Assembly (NCBI RefSeq): GCF_006351965.1
Contig: NZ_CP040932.1
Location: 3,534,001-3,598,000, forward strand
DNA length: 64,000 nt
From: Oceanicola sp. D3
Lineage (GTDB): Bacteria > Pseudomonadota > Alphaproteobacteria > Rhodobacterales > Rhodobacteraceae
Direction of reading: 5' to 3'
Part shown: one piece after another, positions 34,415 to 45,002 of the stretch
Position numbering within the stretch: the first letter of the stretch is position 1
Layout of the letters: every line of letters begins with the position of its first letter
Notes under the pieces: generated by a model
The model's input: the letters and a program-made list of their open reading frames with translations, nothing else
What the model was told of the DNA's origin: nothing
Database searches by the model: none
Program-made: the position numbers and the translations under genes

Positions 34415-36804
34415 CCGCGCAGCGCGCCGCCGGTGGCCTTGCTGACCTTCTCCACCACCTTAGCGGCAACGCCTGCGATGTCTTCATCGGTCAGGGTCTT
34501 GCCGGTGGGCTGCATCCGCACAGTGATCGCTAGGCTCTTCTTGCCCTTACCGAGGCTGCCGCCGATGAACTGGTCAAACAGGCGCACCTCTTCGATCAGC
34601 GCCTTGTCGGCCCCGCGTGCAGCATTGATCAGGTCCATCGCGGCCACGCCCTCGTCGACGACAAAGGCAAAATCGCGCTCGACGGCCTGCAAATCGGCCA
34701 TCACCACCGCCCCGCGCGAAGCGCCCTTGGCTTTCTTCGCAGGCACCGCCTGCGGCCAGATGGTGAAGCCCACCGCCGGGCCCTTCACATCCATCTCACG
34801 CAGGATACGGGGGTGGATCTCGCCAAAGACGGCCAGCACATTCTTGCCCAGCGCCATCACCGAAGAGCGACCCGGGTGCCACCAGTCGCTCGCCTCGCGG
34901 CGAAACTGCACGCGCTCAGGTGCACCGAGGGCCGCCAGAACCGCCTCGCAATCCGCCTTGGCATCGTAAACATCCACGTCGCGGCGTGCGCCAAAGCTGT
35001 CACGCGGGCCGGTTGCGCCCACCAGAAGGCCAGTGGCCAGCATGTGCTGCTCGCCCGGCTCACCGCCGTGGAAGGCCGCGCCCACCTCAAACAGCGCCAT
35101 ATCGGCAAAGCCGCGCGCTTGGTTGCGAGCTGCCGCCTGCAACAGCCCCGGCAGCAGCGCCGGGCGCATATGGCTCATCTCGGAGGAAATCGGGTTTTCC
35201 AGCTTGGTCGCAGCCTCGCCACCATTGAAGAGCTTGGCCGTCGCCTCATCAATGAAGCTGTAGGTCACACATTCATTGTAGCCGAGAGAGGCAATCGTGC
35301 GCCGCGCAATCCGCTCGCGCTGCTGGCTCTCTGTCAGGATCGCCTCGGGCACACCGGCAGAAACCCGCGGCATCGGCTTGCCCACCAGCCCAGTCAGCGA
35401 AGCGATGCGGGCGACTTCTTCCACAAGGTCCGCCTCGCCCTTCACATCCGGCCGCCAGCTTGGCACCTGCGCCATATCGCCATCCATCACGAAGCCCAGT
35501 GCCTCCAGCGAGGCGCGTTGCGTGGCTTCGGGAATCTCCATGCCCACAAGGCTCTCGATCCGCTGGGGGCGAAGCTTGTAGGCCCGGCTCACATCGGGCA
35601 CCTGCCCGGCCTCGATCAGCTCGGAGGGCTCGCCGCCGCAAAGCTCGATGATCATCGCCGTGGCATCATCCACCGCCTGCCGGTTGTAGCCCGGATCAAT
35701 CCCGCGCTCGTTGCGATAGCGCGCATCGGAGTTGATCTTCAGCGCCCGGCCCGTCAGCGCGATCTGCACAAAGTCCCAATAGGCCGCCTCAAGGATCACA
35801 TCCGTGGTCTCCTCGGTGCAGCCGGACTCCTCGCCGCCCATGATCCCGCCGATGCTCTCCACGCCCTTGTCGTCCGAGAACACCATCGCGCCCTCGGGCA
35901 TGGCATAGGTCTTGCCGTCCAGCGCCAGCAGCTCCTCGCCGCCCTTGGCGCGGTGGATGAGCAGATCGCCGGTCACCTTGCCACCGTCAAACACGTGCAG
36001 CGGGCGGTTGCGGTCGTGGGTGAAGTAGTTGGTGATATCGACCAGCGCCGAAATCGGCCGCAGCCCGATGGCGCGCAGCTTCTTTTGCAGCCACTCCGGC
36101 GAGGGGCCGTTCTTGACGCCCTTGATGTAGCGGCCCTGAAACACGTGGCAGCCGTCTGCCGTGTCTTCGGCAATGCGCACCTTCACCGGGCTCTCAAACT
36201 TGCCCTCGATCGTGTGGGCGGTGAGCGGCTTCAGGGTGCCCAGCCCACGTGCGGCGAGGTCACGGGCAATGCCGTGCACGCCCAGCGCATCGGGGCGGTT
36301 TGGCGTGATGGCGATCTCGATCACCGGGTCCACCGCCTCGGGGCGGTTGGCCGCGAGCCAGTCGGTGAACTTGTCGCCCACTTCGCCGCTCTCCAGCTCG
36401 ATGATGCCATCGTGCTCGTCCGAAAGCTCCATCTCGCGCTCGGAGGCCATCATGCCGTGGCTCTCGATCCCCCGGATCTTGCCCACCTGAATTGTCGTGT
36501 CGATCCCCGGCACATAGGTGCCCGGTTTGGCGACCACCACGGTGATCCCCTCGCGCGCATTGGGCGCGCCGCAGATGATCTGCTTCTCACCTTCATCGGT
36601 GGCCACCTGGCACACCTTCAGCCGGTCGGCATCGGGGTGCTTCTCGGCGGCGAGCACCTTGCCGATGGTAAAGGCCTCAAGCCGGGAGGCCGGGTCTTCG
36701 ACCCCCTCCACCTCAAGGCCGAGATCGGTCAGCGCTTCGAGGATATCGTCAAGGGGGGCCTCGGTTTCGAGGTGTTCCTTGAGCCAGCTCAGGGTGAATT
36801 TCAT
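34411..36804 (-). CDS. pheT: Phenylalanine-tRNA ligase beta subunit
   Basis: The 797-residue subunit has MKFTLSWLKEHLETEAPLDD at the start, a tRNA-binding OB domain (residues about 40-150, IICGAPNAREGITVVVAKPG), B3/B4 editing domain (GADS-like region YAMPEGAMVFSDDKGVESIGG), B5 (LVGMEIPEATQRASLEALG) and a C-terminal anticodon-binding domain (FAFVVDEGVAAMDLINAARG). With PheS it charges tRNA-Phe. The start at 36804 is the conserved one. It is separated from pheS by about 1.6 kb. Confidence 0.97.
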   Translation of the reverse strand: MKFTLSWLKEHLETEAPLDDILEALTDLGLEVEGVEDPASRLEAFTIGKVLAAEKHPDADRLKVCQVATDEGEKQIICGAPNAREGITVVVAKPGTYVPGIDTTIQVGKIRGIESHGMMASEREMELSDEHDGIIELESGEVGDKFTDWLAANRPEAVDPVIEIAITPNRPDALGVHGIARDLAARGLGTLKPLTAHTIEGKFESPVKVRIAEDTADGCHVFQGRYIKGVKNGPSPEWLQKKLRAIGLRPISALVDITNYFTHDRNRPLHVFDGGKVTGDLLIHRAKGGEELLALDGKTYAMPEGAMVFSDDKGVESIGGIMGGEESGCTEETTDVILEAAYWDFVQIALTGRALKINSDARYRNERGIDPGYNRQAVDDATAMIIELCGGEPSELIEAGQVPDVSRAYKLRPQRIESLVGMEIPEATQRASLEALGFVMDGDMAQVPSWRPDVKGEADLVEEVARIASLTGLVGKPMPRVSAGVPEAILTESQQRERIARRTIASLGYNECVTYSFIDEATAKLFNGGEAATKLENPISSEMSHMRPALLPGLLQAAARNQARGFADMALFEVGAAFHGGEPGEQHMLATGLLVGATGPRDSFGARRDVDVYDAKADCEAVLAALGAPERVQFRREASDWWHPGRSSVMALGKNVLAVFGEIHPRILREMDVKGPAVGFTIWPQAVPAKKAKGASRGAVVMADLQAVERDFAFVVDEGVAAMDLINAARGADKALIEEVRLFDQFIGGSLGKGKKSLAITVRMQPTGKTLTDEDIAGVAAKVVEKVSKATGGALRG

Positions 36805-36884
36805 CGGGTCGTCCTTATCCGCCGTGTCGGGGGTTTGCGCGGGTCTTAGCGCAATGGCGTGGGGGGGAAAAGGGCAAGCCGGGT

Positions 36885-37118
36885 TCAGCGCCGCCCGCGC
36901 CAACGCCGCCAGAGGGGACGCAGATCAAGCGCGGCCACGGCAATGCCGAGCGGGATCATCCAGAACCCCAGCACCGGCAAAAACCCCAGCAGCCCGCCGC
37001 AGATCAACAGCACCCCCACAACCGCCCGCCACCCGGGCCGCACATGATGGCGCACCCAGAGCCGCAGCCGCGCCAGCCGCGCTTTCAGGTCTGTCCGGGC
37101 GTGCTGCGAGCGTGCCAC
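36885..37118 (-). CDS. PGPGW-like small membrane protein
   Basis: This 77-residue protein has a basic N-terminus and two close helices (GWRAVVGVLLICGGLLGFLP and VLGFWMIPLGIAVAALDL) followed by RPLWRRWRGRR. The GLLGFLPVLG-x-WMIPLGIAV pattern fits the PGPGW transmembrane family, whose role is unknown. It lies between pheT and the YrhK gene on the same strand. Confidence 0.65.
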   Translation of the reverse strand: MARSQHARTDLKARLARLRLWVRHHVRPGWRAVVGVLLICGGLLGFLPVLGFWMIPLGIAVAALDLRPLWRRWRGRR

Positions 37119-37123
37119 CTGCC

Positions 37124-37405
37124 CTAACGCTCCATCCGCTCGGCCAGCGTTTCATACTTGCCCATGCGCAGCAGCTTCACCTCCCGCGCCAGCCGGATCG
37201 CGGGCTTGGCGAAAAACAGCAGCGAGCCGATGGTAAAGAGCCAGACGGCGGGCGTTTCCCACGCGGGCCAGAAAAACAGCGCCGAACCGATCAAAAAGCA
37301 GGTCGCCGCGCCGAAATCCACCAGCGTGTAGGCCAGCTCGTAAAGCGCATAAATACGGCGCGTATCATGGTTTCTCTCGCGATTCTCGTGGCGAAACAGC
37401 TTCAT
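37124..37405 (-). CDS. YrhK-like membrane protein
   Basis: This 93-residue protein has RRIYALYELAYTLVDFGAATCFLIGSALFF (two-helix YrhK unit) and TPAVWLFTIGSLLFFAKPAIRLAREV. It fits the YrhK domain family of small membrane proteins of unknown role. The ATG at 37405 follows GGAG in a good position. It starts a short leftward run with the 77-residue gene toward pheT. Confidence 0.75.
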   Translation of the reverse strand: MKLFRHENRERNHDTRRIYALYELAYTLVDFGAATCFLIGSALFFWPAWETPAVWLFTIGSLLFFAKPAIRLAREVKLLRMGKYETLAERMER

Positions 37406-37558
37406 CGCACAGGCTCCTTTTCTCGGGTCGTCCCCCCTGTAACTTCCTTGCGCCATCGACACAAACCCGCCGCGTTTGCCCAAGTTTTGCCACAATTAAG
37501 CCCTATCAAGACCGTGAACCGGTGGGGGCCGATTCACTTGACGAATATTGGGGGTACC

Positions 37559-37810
37559 ATGCTTTCGTCCGTTCTCGACTCCCTTGGTGGTTTTCTCCGC
37601 CCACTTGCGATTGCTGTGCTTGTGCTCATCGGGCTCGGCTTCATTTCCAACTCGCCAGATGGTGCGGGCGGCACAACATGCCGTCAGTTGACCGATAACA
37701 TCGAGCTGAACCGCGCGCTCTGCCGGATGAACCCGGCCCGCCTGTGGAACACGCCGGTGGCCGATCTGATCCCCGGGCTGCGCTCCGAGGACAAGAACGC
37801 CACAAACTAG
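37559..37810 (+). CDS. Small membrane-anchored protein
   Basis: This 83-residue protein has an N-terminal helix (SLGGFLRPLAIAVLVLIGLGF) and a short soluble tail with two Cys (TTCRQLTDNIELNRALCRMN). The start ATG follows GGGGG. It is opposite in strand to pheS and pheT. No family is recognised. Confidence 0.6.
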   Translation: MLSSVLDSLGGFLRPLAIAVLVLIGLGFISNSPDGAGGTTCRQLTDNIELNRALCRMNPARLWNTPVADLIPGLRSEDKNATN

Positions 37811-37828
37811 GGCGCCCCTTCGGCGCCC
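37810..37828 (+). terminator. Hairpin after the 83-residue protein gene
   Basis: The stem GGGCGCC / GGCGCCC with loop CCTTC begins at the stop codon. A second inverted repeat CGCCCTGC / GCAGGGCG follows downstream. There is no T run, so termination is likely but not certain. Confidence 0.55.
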
Positions 37829-38071
37829 GCCACCGCCCTGCCCTTCGGCCGCTTTCCCTCGTTTCCGGCCGCAGGGCGGGGCGACTCTCGTTTGAGGGCG
37901 GAAACAATGCCGCCACCTGCGGCAGAATTGTTTCTGCAAAATTACCTAAAACTCGCCCAGATCTCGCCGCTTTTCCCGCGCTAACTGACGCTGCGACACC
38001 CGATAACGGGGCGCAACAAGAGACCCGTGTAAGCCGGAAAACCGGCACGCGGACAGTGCAAGGACGAGCAG

Positions 38072-38263
38072 ATGCAAACCATTTTCAAATCCGCAGCCGG
38101 CGGAGCACGATTTCCCGTGCTTGTCGTGCTGACACTCACCGCCGCCGCCATTCTGGCCGTGCCGGTGCTTGATGCGAAGGCGGTCAGCCTTGCACGTGGA
38201 ACCATCATGGATGTGATCGACCAAGATTCGATGGCCTTCGTGAAGGGTTTTCTGCCCGAGTAA
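38072..38263 (+). CDS. Small exported or membrane protein
   Basis: This 63-residue protein has one hydrophobic N-terminal segment (FPVLVVLTLTAAAILAVPVL) and a short tail VSLARGTIMDVIDQDSMAF. No family is recognised. It is preceded by a roughly 260-bp region without a gene that contains GC-rich hairpins. Confidence 0.5.
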   Translation: MQTIFKSAAGGARFPVLVVLTLTAAAILAVPVLDAKAVSLARGTIMDVIDQDSMAFVKGFLPE

Positions 38264-38339
38264 CATTCGGGTGGGGGCAAAAGCGTGGGCGCGGCGATGT
38301 TCCAGGGGGCTGGATATCGCCGCGCCCTCTTTCGTTTGT

Positions 38340-38362
38340 GTAGGGTGGGCAATCTGCCCACC
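38340..38362. repeat. Family-1 palindromic repeat, single copy
   Basis: One perfect 23-bp unit lies 12 bp beyond the pheS stop, between pheS and the small exported protein gene, which converge. Confidence 0.9.
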
Positions 38363-38373
38363 ATCCCGCCAAC

Positions 38374-39444
38374 CTAGCGCGACACGCCCGCGTGCAGCGT
38401 GGGCACATCCAGCGCGGCGAAGCCGTAATGGCGCAGCCAGCGCAGGTCGCTCTCGAAGAAGGCGCGCAGGTCGGGGATGCCATATTTCAGCATCGCCAGC
38501 CGGTCGATTCCGATGCCGAAGGCAAAGCCCTGCCACTCTTCCGGGTCCACCCCGGCGGACTTGAGCACATGCGGATGCACCATGCCGCTGCCCAGCACCT
38601 CCAGCCAGTCATCGCCCTCGCCCACCTTCACCGTGCCGCCCTCGAAGCTGCACTGAATGTCCACCTCCGCCGAAGGCTCGGTGAAGGGGAAGTGGCTGGC
38701 GCGGAAGCGGGTTTTCACGCTGGTGCCAAAATAGGCGGTGAAGAACTCTTCCAGCACCCATTTGAGGTTGGCCATCGAGATATCCTTGTCGATCGCAAGG
38801 CCCTCGACCTGGTGGAACATCGGCGTATGCGTCTGGTCGTAATCCGCGCGATAGACCCGGCCCGGGCAAATGATCCGCGTCGGCGCGCCGCCCGCTTCCA
38901 TCGAGCGGATTTGCACCGGGCTGGTGTGGGTGCGCAGCACATGCGGCGGGCGATTGTCGCCCTCTTCGCGCGCCATGTAAAAAGTATCCATCTCCGCCCG
39001 CGCCGGGTGGTGGCCGGGGATGTTCAGCGCGTCGAAGTTGTACCAATCGGTCTCGATCTGGGGGCCTTCGGCCACGGCAAAGCCCATGTCGGCAAAGATC
39101 GCGGTGACCTCCTCCGTCACTTGGCTCACCGGGTGGATCGTGCCTTGGCGGCGCGGTCGCGAGGGCAGCGTCACGTCCAGCCACTCGGCCTTCAGCCGCT
39201 CGTCGAGCGCGGCATCGGCCAGCGCCATCTTGCGGGCGGCCAGCGCGGCGTTGATCTCATCCTTCAGCGCGTTCAGCGCGGGGCCGGCCACCTGGCGCTC
39301 TTCCGGGGTCATCTTGCCCAGCTCGCGCATTTTCAGGCTCACTTCGCCCTTCTTGCCAACGGCCTGCAGCCGCAGATCTTCCAGCGCCGCTTCGTCGGCA
39401 GCTCCGGCAATCGCCTCGATGTATTTTCCGCGCAGCTCGTCCAT
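38374..39444 (-). CDS. pheS: Phenylalanine-tRNA ligase alpha subunit
   Basis: This 356-residue class II synthetase subunit has an N-terminal coiled coil (residues 1-90), motif 1 around [19 protein letters not shown], motif 2 [20 protein letters not shown] and motif 3 [18 protein letters not shown]. It catalyses phenylalanine activation with PheT. Normally pheS and pheT adjoin; here four small genes on both strands lie between them. Confidence 0.97.
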   Translation of the reverse strand: MDELRGKYIEAIAGAADEAALEDLRLQAVGKKGEVSLKMRELGKMTPEERQVAGPALNALKDEINAALAARKMALADAALDERLKAEWLDVTLPSRPRRQGTIHPVSQVTEEVTAIFADMGFAVAEGPQIETDWYNFDALNIPGHHPARAEMDTFYMAREEGDNRPPHVLRTHTSPVQIRSMEAGGAPTRIICPGRVYRADYDQTHTPMFHQVEGLAIDKDISMANLKWVLEEFFTAYFGTSVKTRFRASHFPFTEPSAEVDIQCSFEGGTVKVGEGDDWLEVLGSGMVHPHVLKSAGVDPEEWQGFAFGIGIDRLAMLKYGIPDLRAFFESDLRWLRHYGFAALDVPTLHAGVSR

Positions 39445-39585
39445 CAGCGGGGCCTCCTTTGCACCGCCGCTTGCCTATAGCGGTGCGCGTGGGGGTGCAA
39501 GCCGTAGGGCGGGAGTTGCCGCGCCATGCCGCCCTGACGGAACCCCATGATGGCCGCCCTCGTTGTCCTTCTGAAAGGACAGCCC

Positions 39586-40407
39586 ATGCACGCCCAAGCC
39601 AGCCCGCCCGGAATGACCCCCGACATCACGGACCGCCACGCGCCACCGCGCGATAAAGCGAAGGCCAAGGCCCGCCTCTATCGCATGGCCACGCCCGATC
39701 ACCTCTGCCCCTTTGGCCTGAAGTCCAAGGCGATGCTCGAACGCTGGGGCTATGACGTGGAAGACCACCCGCTGGAAACCCGCGAAGAAACCGACGCCTT
39801 CATGCAAGAGCACGGCGTCGAGACCACCCCGCAAACATGGATCGGCACCGAGCGCATTGGCGGCTACGACGATCTGCGCGCCTTCTTCGGCATCCCGCTG
39901 CGCGACGAAAAAGCCACCACCTACCAGCCCGTCATCGCCACCTTCGCCCTCGCCGCGCTGATGGGCCTTGCCGTGAGCTGGCTGGCGACCGGCGCGATCA
40001 CCACCGCCGCGCTTGTGCCCATCATCGCCATCGCCATGTGCATCCTCGCCTTCCAAAAGCTGCGCGACGTCGAGAGCTTTTCGACCATGTTCCTCGGCTA
40101 TGACCTGCTGGCCCGCCGCCGGGTGGAATATGCCTATGCCTACCCCTTCCTCGAAGCCGCCGCTGGCCTCCTGATGCTCGCGGGCATCGCCACATGGCTG
40201 GCAGCGCCCATCGCCATCATCATCGGCGGCATAGGCGCGGTGTCGGTCATCAAGGCGGTCTACATCGACAAGCGCGAGCTGAAATGCGCCTGCATGGGCG
40301 GCGGCTCCAACGTGCCGCTTGGCTTCGTGTCACTGACCGAAAACCTGATGATGCTGGGCATGGGCCTCTACATGGCGACTCAGGCCGCGATCAGCGCCGC
40401 CTCGTAG
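39586..40407 (+). CDS. Glutaredoxin-MauE fusion membrane protein
   Basis: The protein has 273 residues. A glutaredoxin-like domain (YRMATPDHLCPFGLKSKAML, residues about 30-110, with CPFG as a one-Cys active site and TTPQTWIGTERIGGYDDL) is fused to a MauE/DoxX-like membrane domain with four helices. The end has CACMGGGSNVPLGFVSLTEN. It may move electrons to an exported thiol system. The ATG at 39586 follows AAAGGA. Its 3' end overlaps the convergent Hint gene by 28 bp. Confidence 0.82.
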   Translation: MHAQASPPGMTPDITDRHAPPRDKAKAKARLYRMATPDHLCPFGLKSKAMLERWGYDVEDHPLETREETDAFMQEHGVETTPQTWIGTERIGGYDDLRAFFGIPLRDEKATTYQPVIATFALAALMGLAVSWLATGAITTAALVPIIAIAMCILAFQKLRDVESFSTMFLGYDLLARRRVEYAYAYPFLEAAAGLLMLAGIATWLAAPIAIIIGGIGAVSVIKAVYIDKRELKCACMGGGSNVPLGFVSLTENLMMLGMGLYMATQAAISAAS

Positions 40408-41333
40408 CGCCGAAGCTCGGGGCGGGCGAGCGCGCCATAGGGCCTGTGCCCGGCCAAGAGCCCCGGGAAGATCGCCTCAATCTCTTCCCGCGCGGCATCG
40501 GTGAGGGCCTCTGCGCCCACCTCACCGGGATAAAAGCTCTCGGTCTGCGCGCCCTCGGCATAAACCACCTCATGCGCATCCAGAAGCACATGGTAATAGA
40601 AGACCGTGCAGCAGGGCGCGAAGCGGATCGCGGTGCCATCCACCAGCGCCTTCGCGGCCACCAGCGCTTCGGGCTCGCCAAAGAGCAGTTCAGCCCGCCA
40701 GCCGCCCACAAGCATCCTGTGGTTGGGCGACACCACGAGGCGGCCATGATCGCCCAGCGCTCCCGCCTCGATCACCACCGGCGCAAGGGCACCCTGCCCG
40801 CTCACCCGGCTGCCGCCAACCCAGCGGATCACCTGCCAGCCGTTGTCCCGCGTGCGCAGCTTCATGCCGGGCTGCAAAAATTCCACCTCGCAGAGCCCGG
40901 CCTCGGTTTCGAGCCGGGTGCCCGCCGCAAAGCAGGGAAATTCCGTTTCGGTCTCCGCATCGAGGTCTGACACCTTCAGCGATGTGGAGCCGTTGGGCAG
41001 GTTCGGATAATCCGGGTCGTCCGGGTCTGTCAGGTCGATGGCAAAGGTGCTGCCCGCCTCATACTCCGCCCCCGGTGGGCCGGAGGTGATGCGGATGAAG
41101 GCCGCCGCGTTATCAGGATTGCCACGAATTTCGCCGGTGCCAAGGTATTCGTACTCGTAGCTGACACCGTTGATGACAAGCACATCTCCACTGGCCACCG
41201 TGGAGAGCGAAAACTCCCCCGAAGGTTCCTCGAAAACCGCGCTCGGCTCCTGCTGCGTTGTCAGGTTGATCCCTTTACCTGACGTTGCCGGATCGCCGTT
41301 CACGAATTGAAGTGTCAGCGAAATCGACGCCAT
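40380..41333 (-). CDS. Hint-domain protein
   Basis: The protein has 317 residues. The N-terminal 130 residues are acidic and beta-rich (DPDDPDYPNLPNGSTSLKVS). Then PCFAAGTRLETEAG starts a Hint_2 domain (residues about 133-290), with VVSPNHRMLVGG containing the usual His. Hint domains self-process inteins and Hedgehog proteins; many Rhodobacteraceae carry Hint proteins of unknown role. There is no C-terminal Asn-Cys splice site. It overlaps the glutaredoxin gene 3' to 3'. Confidence 0.88.
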   Translation of the reverse strand: MASISLTLQFVNGDPATSGKGINLTTQQEPSAVFEEPSGEFSLSTVASGDVLVINGVSYEYEYLGTGEIRGNPDNAAAFIRITSGPPGAEYEAGSTFAIDLTDPDDPDYPNLPNGSTSLKVSDLDAETETEFPCFAAGTRLETEAGLCEVEFLQPGMKLRTRDNGWQVIRWVGGSRVSGQGALAPVVIEAGALGDHGRLVVSPNHRMLVGGWRAELLFGEPEALVAAKALVDGTAIRFAPCCTVFYYHVLLDAHEVVYAEGAQTESFYPGEVGAEALTDAAREEIEAIFPGLLAGHRPYGALARPELRRYEAALIAA

Positions 41334-41560
41334 TGGCCTCTTCGCACCTGCCTCACATATGCTGCGACTCTGACGGCCGCCTTGGCCCCAAATTCACCAC
41401 ATAAGCGCCGGTTTTGGTACAGGTTTGCGAGCATTGCTCAGATTTGCCTGCGCCTGTGGCCGCGCCGCACTTGCCGCGCAGGCTCATCCACGGCTCTGCC
41501 GTCTCTTCGCCCGCGCCCCGCGAGGACGCCTCGAAGGGCGGACGAGCAGGCCCCGAATGC

Positions 41561-41588
41561 AAAAAGGCCGCCCCGAAGGACGGCCCTT
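41561..41588 (-). terminator. Rho-independent terminator of rpmI-rplT
   Basis: On the minus strand the 20-base hairpin core GGCCGTCCTTCGGGGCGGCC is followed by TTTTT, about 20 bp after the rplT stop. It is identical to the core of the atp terminator at 8323-8357. Confidence 0.9.
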
Positions 41589-41609
41589 TCAAATTTCTCT
41601 TCGCGGGCC

Positions 41610-41972
41610 TCAGGCCAGCGCGGCTTTCGCCTTTTCGACGATACCGCCGAAGGCTTCCGGCTCATGCACGGCGAGGTCGGCCAGCACTTTGCGGTCTACC
41701 TCGATGCCGGCCAGCGACAGGCCGTTGATGAAGCGCGAGTAGGTCAGCGCTTCGTCATGGGCGCGCACGGCAGCGTTGATCCGCTGGATCCACAGCGCGC
41801 GGAACTGGCGCTTGCGGTTCTTGCGGTCGCGCGTGGCGTATTGGTTGGCCTTGTCGACAGCCTGCGTGGCGGTCTTGAAGTTGGTGGACCGGCGACCGTA
41901 ATAGCCTTTCGCGGCCTTGATCACCTTCTTGTGGCGGGAATGGGCGACGGTGCCGCCTTTGGTACGAGACAT
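41610..41972 (-). CDS. rplT: 50S ribosomal protein L20
   Basis: The 120-residue L20 has [40 protein letters not shown] and [20 protein letters not shown]. It binds 23S rRNA early in 50S assembly and can repress its own operon in other bacteria. It follows rpmI by 12 bp and is followed by a terminator. Confidence 0.97.
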   Translation of the reverse strand: MSRTKGGTVAHSRHKKVIKAAKGYYGRRSTNFKTATQAVDKANQYATRDRKNRKRQFRALWIQRINAAVRAHDEALTYSRFINGLSLAGIEVDRKVLADLAVHEPEAFGGIVEKAKAALA

Positions 41973-41984
41973 CTGGGGCTCTCC

Positions 41985-42185
41985 TTAGCGCGCGTAGGGC
42001 ATGAATTTCTTGACGATTTTCTCGTCGGCTTCGCTCATAACAACCATGCCGCGGGCGTCGCGGATGAACTTGTTGCTACGCTTGATCATGCCGTGACGCT
42101 TGCCAGCCTGGCCTGCCTTCACGCGGCCGGAGGCCGTCACCTTGAAGCGCTTTTTGGCGCTCGATTTCGTCTTCATCTTGGGCAT
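41985..42185 (-). CDS. rpmI: 50S ribosomal protein L35
   Basis: This 66-residue L35 begins [20 protein letters not shown] and contains [21 protein letters not shown]. It is normally preceded by infC, which is not in this window: the upstream region 42186-42369 is the divergent promoter region with the dienelactone hydrolase gene. Confidence 0.97.
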   Translation of the reverse strand: MPKMKTKSSAKKRFKVTASGRVKAGQAGKRHGMIKRSNKFIRDARGMVVMSEADEKIVKKFMPYAR

Positions 42186-42369
42186 TTGCCATCTCCATCG
42201 AAGTGGTCATATTGGCACGGGTAGGCATGCCGCTTTCGGCCCGCCCATGCGTGAGAAGCGCCGTATAGGGGCGAATCCTCCGGCTGGCAAGGAAATTCTG
42301 GCCCCTCCACACCGCCCGCCGGTGCAGCCACCCTGCGCCCCGATCCGACCTCGCAGAAAGGCCCGCGCC

Positions 42370-43062
42370 ATGCAGCAGCTCGACCAAACCTACGACGACT
42401 TTCACGGAACCATCGTCACCGACCCGTCCCAGTCGGGCCCCCGCCCCGGCGTGCTGATCTTTCACTCCATCGCATGGCGCAGCCCGGTGGAAATGGACGC
42501 CGCCGAGCGGCTTGCCTCAATGGGCTATGCCGCCTTCGTCGCCGACACCTATGGCCGTGCGCCCGAAGGCCCGGAAGACTGCCGCAGCCTGATGAACGGC
42601 CTCAACGCCGACCGGGGCGAATTGCGCCGCCGCATCGGGGCCGCCCTCGACTGGATGCGCGGCTCGGGCGTGACCAACGGCCAGCACGGGGCCATCGGCT
42701 TTTGCTTTGGCGGCAAATGCGTGCTCGATCTGGCGCGGATGGGCGAGCCGGATGTGAAGGCCGTTGCCAGCTTTCATGGCCTCTTCGATGCGCCCACATG
42801 GCACGTTGCGCCGCGCATCACCGCCAGCGTTCTGGCGCTGCACGGCTGGGATGATCCGCTGGCCACGCCCGAAAATGTGCTGGCCCTGTCAAAAGAGCTG
42901 GATGCGGCCGAGGCCGATTGGCAAATCCTCGCAATGGGCGGTGTGGGCCATGCCTTTACCAACCCCAAGGCGCAGGACAAGGCAGGCGGCAAGCAGTTTG
43001 ACGCCCGTGCCACCGCGCGGGCCTGGGCAGCAACCGAAGGGCTTTTCGCCGCGGCCTTCTAG
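42370..43062 (+). CDS. Dienelactone hydrolase family protein
   Basis: This 230-residue alpha/beta hydrolase has the nucleophile motif GFCFGGKC with Cys (about residue 116), the Asp in GWDDPLATPENV and the His in GGVGHAFTNP. That Cys-Asp-His triad defines the family, which opens dienelactones; many members act on other esters. The ATG at 42370 gives the usual length; the frame continues upstream without conservation. Confidence 0.88.
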   Translation: MQQLDQTYDDFHGTIVTDPSQSGPRPGVLIFHSIAWRSPVEMDAAERLASMGYAAFVADTYGRAPEGPEDCRSLMNGLNADRGELRRRIGAALDWMRGSGVTNGQHGAIGFCFGGKCVLDLARMGEPDVKAVASFHGLFDAPTWHVAPRITASVLALHGWDDPLATPENVLALSKELDAAEADWQILAMGGVGHAFTNPKAQDKAGGKQFDARATARAWAATEGLFAAAF

Positions 43063-43289
43063 TTCACGATACTGGAAACCACATTCATGAACACATCCGG
43101 CGCGGTGCTCAGCGAGTAGCCGCCCGGCTTGCGCAAGACGGCAACAGAGATCAGCCCCGCCGAGATCAGCACCATGATCGCCGCCGCGCGGGGCGTCCGG
43201 CTTTCCGAGAAAGCGCCGATCAGCGCCGGGACCGCGAGCAGCCCCACGACCATGCCGATCACAAAAATGACGTCCGGGTCGATATACAC
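43059..43289 (-). CDS. Small two-TM membrane protein
   Basis: This 76-residue protein starts at GTG (43289) with AGGAG at good spacing. It has two helices (PDVIFVIGMVVGLLAVPAL and AAAIMVLISAGLISVAVL) and ends near APDVFMNVVSSIVN. The longer frame upstream adds non-hydrophobic residues. It overlaps the convergent hydrolase gene by 4 bp. No family is recognised. Confidence 0.65.
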   Translation of the reverse strand: MYIDPDVIFVIGMVVGLLAVPALIGAFSESRTPRAAAIMVLISAGLISVAVLRKPGGYSLSTAPDVFMNVVSSIVN

Positions 43290-43420
43290 AAACCCACTCC
43301 TGAACTGCGCTGCATTTCCTTGCCTTAGCGGCAAGTATTCCGGCACCCGCGCAGAAAATCAATCGTTCCGCGCGGAAACCAGTTCAGGGCGGCCCGGCGT
43401 GGCCGCAGGGCGACGGTGGG

Positions 43421-44866
<1,446 letters not shown>

Positions 44867-45002
44867 CTCGTGGCTCTCCTGATCTCGATTGCCCTCTGTT
44901 AGCGCTAAAGCGGCGCGACGGGAAGGGGGGCACTGCTTGGTTGCTCTGGTATCCCGCGCCCCTCTTGCCTATCAGAGCATGACCCGAAATCAAAACACCG
45001 CC

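Noticed and set aside
34813-36849. 678-codon plus-strand frame across pheT
   Set aside because: It is a shadow of pheT with His/Arg/Leu-rich composition and no domain.
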